NCBI GenBank assembly: GCA_027365515.1
Contig: DAHXMK010000257.1
Coordinates: forward strand, 1 to 7,960
DNA length: 7,960 bases
Reading direction: 5' to 3'
Origin: Candidatus Aminicenantota bacterium
Lineage (GTDB): Bacteria > Acidobacteriota > UBA4820 > DSQY01
A program made the position numbers and the translations under genes. The notes under the pieces were generated by a model. The model did not search any database. It was not told the DNA's origin and was given only the letters and a program-made list of their open reading frames with translations. Position 1 is the stretch's first letter, and every line of letters starts with the position of its first letter. Shown here one piece after another: positions 6,325 to 7,960 of the stretch.

Positions 6325-7284
6325 ATGGCAATGGCTTCAAGCGCCGGCGCTTTGGCCAGGCGCATAAGAGAAATAGCCAGGAAGAAGAACGCGGTGATCC
6401 TCGCCCACAACTATCAGATCGGCGATATCCAGGACGTGGCCGATTTCGTAGGTGATTCGCTTGGGCTCTCGCAGGAGGCGGCGAAATCGGACGCGGAGAT
6501 CATCGTCTTCTGCGGCGTCCACTTCATGGCGGAGACCGCCTCGATCTTGGCTCCCCAAAAGAAAGTGCTCATTCCCGACCTCGAGGCCGGCTGCTCTCTG
6601 AGCGACACCTTGAGCGAGGCGCAACTTCGCTCCTGGAAGGCGAAGTACCCCGAAGCTGCCGTTGTGACTTACGTGAACACCAGCGCGGCTGTAAAGGCGC
6701 TTTCCGACTACTGCTGCACTTCGTCGAACGCCGTGAAAGTGGTTCGGTCAATTCCAGAGGAAAGGGAGATACTCTTCGGCCCCGACATGTTTCTCGGAGC
6801 TTACGTGTCGCGGGTGACCGGGCGGAAAAACCTCCGCCTCTGGGCGGGCGAGTGCCACGTCCACGCCGCAGTCAGGCCGGAGGACATCGAGAGGACGAGG
6901 GCCGCCCACCCGGACGCCGATTTCCTGATCCACCCGGAGTGCGGTTGCGTCACTTCGTGCATGGTCTATGCTCAGGATAATGATGTCAGTCGGGAAAAGG
7001 CGCACATTCTCTCCACGGAGGGGATGGTCCGCCACGTCCAAGCTTCGCCCGGCAAGGAGTTCGTCGTGGCTACCGAAACTGGAATCATCCACCGAATGAA
7101 GAAGTTCGCCCCAGGCAAGAGATTCATCCCGGTCAGCGACGAATTGGAGTGCAAGTACATGAAGAGGATCACTCCGGAGAAGCTGCTGCGCTCGCTGGAA
7201 GACGAAGTCTATGAGGTTAAGGTGCCCGAAGAAATCGCGATCAAAGCGAAGCTTCCGCTGGAACGGATGGTCAGCATCTCTTAA
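6325..7284 (+). CDS. nadA: Quinolinate synthase A
   Basis: The cytoplasmic enzyme condenses iminoaspartate with dihydroxyacetone phosphate to quinolinate in de novo NAD synthesis, using an oxygen-sensitive [4Fe-4S] cluster. The 319 residues carry the whole family pattern: AHNYQ (H28, Y30), DVADFVGDSLGLS, CGVHFMAETA, AGCSL (C90), YVNTSAAVKA (Y116, N118), CCTSSNAV, GPDMFLG, WAGECHVH (C177), HPECGC (H203, E205), VATETG and ELECKYMKRIT (C276). By alignment to known NadA proteins, C90, C177 and C276 are the cluster ligands. The length is between the short (about 300) and long (about 350-370) forms, with a short extra tail after the last ligand. The ATG at 6325 follows GGAGGAGG by six bases; a second ATG two codons later is possible but less well spaced. 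No nadB or nadC is adjacent in the window. Confidence 0.97.
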   Translation: MAMASSAGALARRIREIARKKNAVILAHNYQIGDIQDVADFVGDSLGLSQEAAKSDAEIIVFCGVHFMAETASILAPQKKVLIPDLEAGCSLSDTLSEAQLRSWKAKYPEAAVVTYVNTSAAVKALSDYCCTSSNAVKVVRSIPEEREILFGPDMFLGAYVSRVTGRKNLRLWAGECHVHAAVRPEDIERTRAAHPDADFLIHPECGCVTSCMVYAQDNDVSREKAHILSTEGMVRHVQASPGKEFVVATETGIIHRMKKFAPGKRFIPVSDELECKYMKRITPEKLLRSLEDEVYEVKVPEEIAIKAKLPLERMVSIS

Positions 7285-7299
7285 TGACGCGATAGCCGC

Positions 7300-7340
7300 C
7301 CTTGGCCCCCGCCGCGCATGGCTGGCGCGCCGGGCCAAGG
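7300..7340 (+). terminator. Strong stem-loop after nadA, possible terminator without a U-tract
   Basis: CCTTGGCCC (7300-7308) pairs perfectly with GGGCCAAGG (7332-7340), and an inner CGCGC/GCGCG-type stem (7313-7317 with 7325-7329) closes a 7-base loop. It begins 16 bases after the nadA stop. The following bases (CTTCCCGGTT) are not a U-tract, so it is not a textbook intrinsic terminator. It may serve as a 3' stability structure or a weak terminator. Confidence 0.5.
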
Positions 7341-7462
7341 CTTCCCGGTTGCGCCAAATAGGCGCGCCACTTTGTGCGACTCAGCCCGCCGCGCCATTTT
7401 GGCAAGTCTCGACGCTAGCACCCAAAGCCAGCAATCAAAGGCCTTATCCCCTGGGAATATTC

Positions 7463-7478
7463 TGGCATTTTTTTCGCT
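7463..7478 (+). promoter_or_regulatory. Candidate sigma-54 promoter for the beta-barrel gene
   Basis: TGGCA at 7463-7467 and CGCT at 7475-7478 place GG (7464-7465) and GC (7476-7477) exactly 10 bases apart, as in -24/-12 promoters, with a T-rich run just before the -12 box. The -12 element reads TCGC instead of TTGC. Initiation would fall near 7489, about 73 nt before the ATG. I saw no convincing sigma-70 alternative in 7341-7500. Sites of this quality also occur by chance. Confidence 0.35.
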
Positions 7479-7487
7479 TAGGACAAT

Positions 7488-7529
7488 CCGGAGGCTTGAA
7501 AGCCCCTGGCTCGCGGAGGGACCGCGAGC
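7488..7529 (+). promoter_or_regulatory. Two abutting hairpins in the leader of the beta-barrel gene
   Basis: Hairpin 1 (7489-7508, or 7488-7509 if extended) pairs CGG/CUG and GGCU/AGCC around a UGAA tetraloop with one A-C mismatch. Hairpin 2 (7509-7529) is a perfect 8-bp stem, GCTCGCGG with CCGCGAGC, around AGGGA. The purine-rich sequence between hairpin 2 and the AGGAGG site (7551-7556) is unpaired. If transcription starts near 7489, the mRNA begins with hairpin 1. It does not match a riboswitch I recognise. A stability or translation-control role is possible. Confidence 0.5.
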
Positions 7530-7561
7530 TAAAAACCAAGGGAATGCAAAAGGAGGAAGTA

Positions 7562-7960
7562 ATGATCAAGAAGATGGCAGTAACGGCTTTTGTCCTGATG
7601 GTCGCCGCCACGGCGGTGATGGCACAGTCCAACAGCACCCCGTGGACTTTCCAGTTTCAGGCCGGCTACAACACCAGTTCCAAATGGATGGACAGCGGGT
7701 GGCTCACGAGCGCGGGCCTCGCGTACGACTTCGGGAACCAGTGGGCGCTGCGCACGGACCTGGCTTACTTTGAAGGAAAGGTCAAGGACGTGGGCGCCAA
7801 GGACCACCTCTGGACGCTGATGGTCGCTCCCCAGTACACTTACCAGCTAAACGAGTCCAACGACCTCTATTTCTTCGCCGGCCTCGGCGTAGCCAAGCGC
7901 GACTCGCTGAGCTTCATGCTCGACCCTGCCACGCCGGTCAGCATCGGAAGCGAGACGAAA
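7562..7960 (+). CDS. Outer-membrane beta-barrel protein, N-terminal part (runs off the window)
   Basis: The first 133 codons are open to the window edge with no stop. A typical signal peptide (MIKK start, hydrophobic AVTAFVLMVAATAV, probable cleavage after A21 in VMA-QS) is followed by alternating strands rich in aromatic residues and Gly: WTFQFQAGYNTS, TSAGLAYDFG, WALRTDLAYFEGKV, WTLMVAPQYTYQL and LYFFAGLGVAKR. This is the pattern of the small OmpA/OmpX-like beta-barrel families (PF13505-like). It begins with a very good ribosome site (AGGAGG, 5 bases before the ATG). Function is unknown. The preceding promoter candidate and structured leader suggest separate control from nadA. Confidence 0.8.
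   Translation, partial: MIKKMAVTAFVLMVAATAVMAQSNSTPWTFQFQAGYNTSSKWMDSGWLTSAGLAYDFGNQWALRTDLAYFEGKVKDVGAKDHLWTLMVAPQYTYQLNESNDLYFFAGLGVAKRDSLSFMLDPATPVSIGSETK

Noticed and set aside
6976..6984. GATAATGAT resembling part of a Fur box
   Set aside because: It lies deep inside the nadA coding region and encodes an ordinary loop, with no symmetric partner half.
1..7960. CRISPR arrays, tRNA or rRNA genes, insertion sequences, toxin-antitoxin or phage genes
   Set aside because: No repeat-spacer array, tRNA-like cloverleaf, transposase or integrase motif, or phage protein was seen on either strand.

Overview
This is a GC-rich window from a Gram-negative (diderm) bacterium: it carries a TonB-dependent outer-membrane receptor, a second secreted outer-membrane-type beta-barrel protein, and two-component genes. 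The gene style (stand-alone REC proteins, a TonB receptor beside an orphan ABC_sub_bind protein, a 319-residue NadA with a C-terminal tail, a candidate sigma-54 site) suggests a deltaproteobacterial/Desulfobacterota-like lineage. That is an impression from the proteins, not a placement.

Layout. Positions 76-6028 (minus strand) form one tightly coupled operon, read right to left: TonB-dependent receptor (6028-4004), periplasmic ABC_sub_bind-family binding protein (4007-3075), membrane histidine kinase (3078-1405), single-REC response regulator (1427-1059) and a REC-REC-coiled-coil protein (1062-76). All four gene junctions overlap (TTGA, GTGA, a 23-bp overlap, ATGA). The spacer 6029-6324 holds two back-to-back sigma-70-like promoters, one for this operon and one for nadA. 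On the plus strand follow nadA (quinolinate synthase, 6325-7284), a 277-bp spacer with a strong stem-loop, a candidate sigma-54 promoter and two tandem hairpins, and the start of an outer-membrane beta-barrel gene (7562 to the window edge).

How the genes may work together. The operon looks like an envelope sensing unit: a receptor for an unknown ligand, a binding protein with no permease or ATPase beside it, a kinase with a periplasmic sensor domain, and three receiver domains with no recognisable output domain. The inferred route is ligand, binding protein, kinase, receivers. NadA (NAD biosynthesis) and the beta-barrel protein appear functionally separate.

The most striking sequence observation is at the left end. 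Bases 1-89 are an exact reverse-complement copy of 1104-1192, inside the single-REC gene. The repeat supplies the last codons and the stop of the REC-REC gene, so that gene's C-terminus is either the result of a rearrangement or, more likely, a chimeric or contig-end artefact. Its true 3' end is probably missing.
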